A stretch of DNA of 64,000 bases, taken from Brevibacillus invocatus (lineage in GTDB: Bacteria; Bacillota; Bacilli; Brevibacillales; Brevibacillaceae). The notes beneath the pieces are model-generated. The model was given only the letters and a program-made list of their open reading frames with translations, made no database searches and was not told the DNA's origin. The stretch is from positions 1-64,000 of the forward strand of contig NZ_RHHR01000019.1 in NCBI RefSeq assembly GCF_003710915.1. The letters are read 5' to 3'. Of this stretch, positions 62,289 through 64,000 are shown piece by piece. Both the position numbers and the translations under genes were made by a program. The stretch's first letter is position 1. Every line of letters begins with the position of its first letter.

Positions 62289-64000
62289 CCCTTTTTGTCA
62301 CCTGGTTCATTGTCAAACAAGCTACCTTGCGCTTCTGTCCGTTTATCCGCAGCTTCACCTGCAGGTGCATTTTCCTTTGCATCATCCGATGGAAGCACCG
62401 TCTCAAAAACAATCGTTTCGACGCCTTCGATCAGATTTCGTCCGATGCCACCCTGCTCGTTGACATTTACCTGATCCGTCTGCACGATTTGCCACTCGTT
62501 CGTGGCAGTCAAAGCGTACATGGTATCATCCACGTTGAGAGCAAGCAGCTGATGCGGGCTAGTCTTTCTTTTACGGATCAACTGTACGCCTTTTCCTGCT
62601 CGTCCTTGCAGAGGAATGTCAGCGATCTTCGTGCGTTTCACGACCCCATCAGTCGTAATCAAACTGAAAATACGAGAGTCATCCGATTCGATTGGCAGCA
62701 CAGAGACGAGTTCATCCTCTTTTGCCAGCGTAATGGCCTTCACGCCGCTTGAAGCACGGCCAGTTGCACCAACTTCGCTGGTCAAGAAACGTATGCCCAT
62801 ACCATCACGGGTTGCCCCGAGGAATCCACCTTGATCATCGCGTACGAAAACCGCAATAAACTCATCATCTGCCGATTTCAGCTTGGCCGCTACCAAGGCA
62901 TTCGAACGATTGGTTTCGTACTCCGCCAAAGCCGTCTTCTTGATCAGCCCACTTTGGCTGACATGATAAACGAAGAGCGGCTGTTTGAAGTTCTCGACAA
63001 CGGTAAAGCCCACAATACGCTGCTGTTTTTCCAGTGGGATCACGTTGACGAGTGCTGAGCCGATATCCTTCCACTTATCATCCGGGAAAGAATTCACCAG
63101 GGTGGCAAAGTACTTCCCGTCTTGCGTAAAGAAGAGAGCCGTATGGGATGTGTTCGTCTCTACGAAATGACGGACCCTGTCTCCTTCTTTGACGCCACAG
63201 GTCTCGATCGTCCCGCCCATCGACTTGAAGGAACGCGGACTCGTCCGTTTGATGTAGCCTTCATTTGTGAGGGTCACGATGCAGTCTTCCGCATTGATCT
63301 GCATGGCGATATCGATCTTGATCTCCTCGATTTCACCCTGAATCACGGTACGTCGTTCTTCGGAAAATCTCTTTTTGCACTCATTCAATTCGGCTGTAAT
63401 CACCTGAATCAGCTTTTTCTCGCTAGCCAGAATCGATTCCAGCTCTTTGATCTCTTTACCCAGAGTAGCCAGTTCTTTTTCCAGCTTCACAATGTCCAGC
63501 CGTGTCAAAGATGCCAGCTGAATGCTGAGAATAGCATCTGCCTGAATATCCGTAAAACCGTACTTTTCCATGATATTGCGCTTGGCGTCTGCGCGATCTT
63601 CCGAGTCCATGATCGTGTCCACGATCTGTCTGAGTATCGATTTGGCCTGAATCAGACCTTGAACGATGTGCTCACGGTTGGTCTTCTTGTCCAAATCGTA
63701 CTGAGAACGTCTAGTAACGACTTCCTTCTGGTGATCGATGTACGCTCCCAGAAGGCCTTTGAGACCCATTTGTCGGATGGTTCCCTCGTAGATCACGTTC
63801 ATGTTGTAATTGTAGTAAATTTGCAGATCTGTATTTTTATATAGATAATGAAGGATTCCCTGCTCATCCGCTTCTTTGCGAATGTCGATGACGATGCGCA
63901 CTTGCTTGAGCTCGGCTTCCTTGCGTCCCGTCTCGTCTCGTACCGCAAGCGCTCCTTCGATTTTGCGCTCCATCACCAGCTCATCAATCTGCGCAACCAG
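62285..64000 (-). CDS. parC: DNA topoisomerase IV subunit A (ParC/GrlA), 3' part, cut by window edge
   Basis: The frame is open through 64000; the visible 571 or so residues are the C-terminal two thirds. The tower/coiled-coil region (QYDLDKKTNREHIVQGLIQAKSILRQIVDTI, then ADAILSIQLASLTRLDIVKLEKEL) and the six-bladed beta-pinwheel of type IIA topoisomerases follow. I see no GyrA box (QRRGGKG) in the pinwheel, which favours ParC over GyrA. The active-site Tyr and breakage-reunion domain lie beyond the window. Charged tail EGAADKRTEAQ-like ends it. ATGA overlap with the next gene. Confidence 0.82.
   Translation of the reverse strand: MVAQIDELVMERKIEGALAVRDETGRKEAELKQVRIVIDIRKEADEQGILHYLYKNTDLQIYYNYNMNVIYEGTIRQMGLKGLLGAYIDHQKEVVTRRSQYDLDKKTNREHIVQGLIQAKSILRQIVDTIMDSEDRADAKRNIMEKYGFTDIQADAILSIQLASLTRLDIVKLEKELATLGKEIKELESILASEKKLIQVITAELNECKKRFSEERRTVIQGEIEEIKIDIAMQINAEDCIVTLTNEGYIKRTSPRSFKSMGGTIETCGVKEGDRVRHFVETNTSHTALFFTQDGKYFATLVNSFPDDKWKDIGSALVNVIPLEKQQRIVGFTVVENFKQPLFVYHVSQSGLIKKTALAEYETNRSNALVAAKLKSADDEFIAVFVRDDQGGFLGATRDGMGIRFLTSEVGATGRASSGVKAITLAKEDELVSVLPIESDDSRIFSLITTDGVVKRTKIADIPLQGRAGKGVQLIRKRKTSPHQLLALNVDDTMYALTATNEWQIVQTDQVNVNEQGGIGRNLIEGVETIVFETVLPSDDAKENAPAGEAADKRTEAQGSLFDNEPGDKKG

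Noticed and set aside
1-64000. CRISPR array, prophage, integron or rRNA operon
   Set aside because: No regularly spaced repeats, phage structural genes, integrase or rRNA sequence was seen.

Overview
The window looks like a chromosomal segment of a spore-forming, low-to-mid GC Firmicute of the Brevibacillus/Paenibacillaceae type. This is inferred from strong Shine-Dalgarno sequences, TTG/GTG starts, a YycC-like protein, CcpA-type cre sites, YitT, CcdA/TlpA, a possible spore protein and a sporulation-kinase-like sensor. It is mostly ordinary accessory metabolism and regulation with a light load of decayed genes. I see no prophage, CRISPR array, rRNA or large genomic island.

Layout. 1-520: two minus-strand tRNAs (Leu-CAA, Thr-UGU) with promoter and terminator. 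0.5-5.7 kb: small conserved proteins, then ccdA-tlpA, whose terminator hairpin is split by a 1.3-kb internally deleted IS66-family element with a perfect 8-bp target duplication; then a wrecked MDR dehydrogenase. 5.8-10.5 kb: selO, then L-methionine gamma-lyase behind a good sigma-54 promoter, followed by an ACT-PAS-AAA-Fis enhancer-binding regulator. 10.5-19.7 kb: YitT, an RND efflux pump with its adaptor, a divergent two-component system and an orphan PAS kinase. 19.8-27.4 kb: C-terminally extended aromatic amino acid hydroxylase, heme-monooxygenase-like protein, thiE/tenI and assorted small genes.

27.4-33.0 kb: a complete tripartite tricarboxylate transporter (tctCBA) and its DcuS/CitA-type two-component system. 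33.2-37.8 kb: an NCS1 nucleobase-type permease, a chemoreceptor, a GNAT pseudogene and a TPR protein. 37.9-40.7 kb: XRE-cupin regulator, short TctA-like permease and HMG-CoA lyase. 40.8-43.3 kb: EamA exporter and divergent MocR-type regulator. 43.4-43.9 kb: an orphan protein with ADP-ribosyltransferase-like motifs.

44.1-49.2 kb: the full reductive pyrimidine pathway (preT-preA-hydA-ureidopropionase). It is continued at 54.2-58.9 kb by an omega-aminotransferase, a methylmalonate/malonate-semialdehyde dehydrogenase and a divergent PucR regulator. Together these could take uracil or thymine to beta-amino acids and then to acetyl- or propionyl-CoA. The 5-kb interval between the halves holds two uncharacterised DNA-binding-like proteins, a secreted protein, a hypothetical protein, a dehydrogenase pseudogene and a LOG-family gene. 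59.1-64.0 kb: a tandem-AAA CbxX/SpoVK-type ATPase, two small proteins and the 3' part of a type IIA topoisomerase A subunit (probably parC), cut by the window edge.

Most interesting: the IS66 derivative inside a terminator, the orphan ART-like protein, the sigma-54 methionine-lyase locus, the split pyrimidine regulon with repeated operator-like motifs, and a structured leader before the heme-monooxygenase-like gene.
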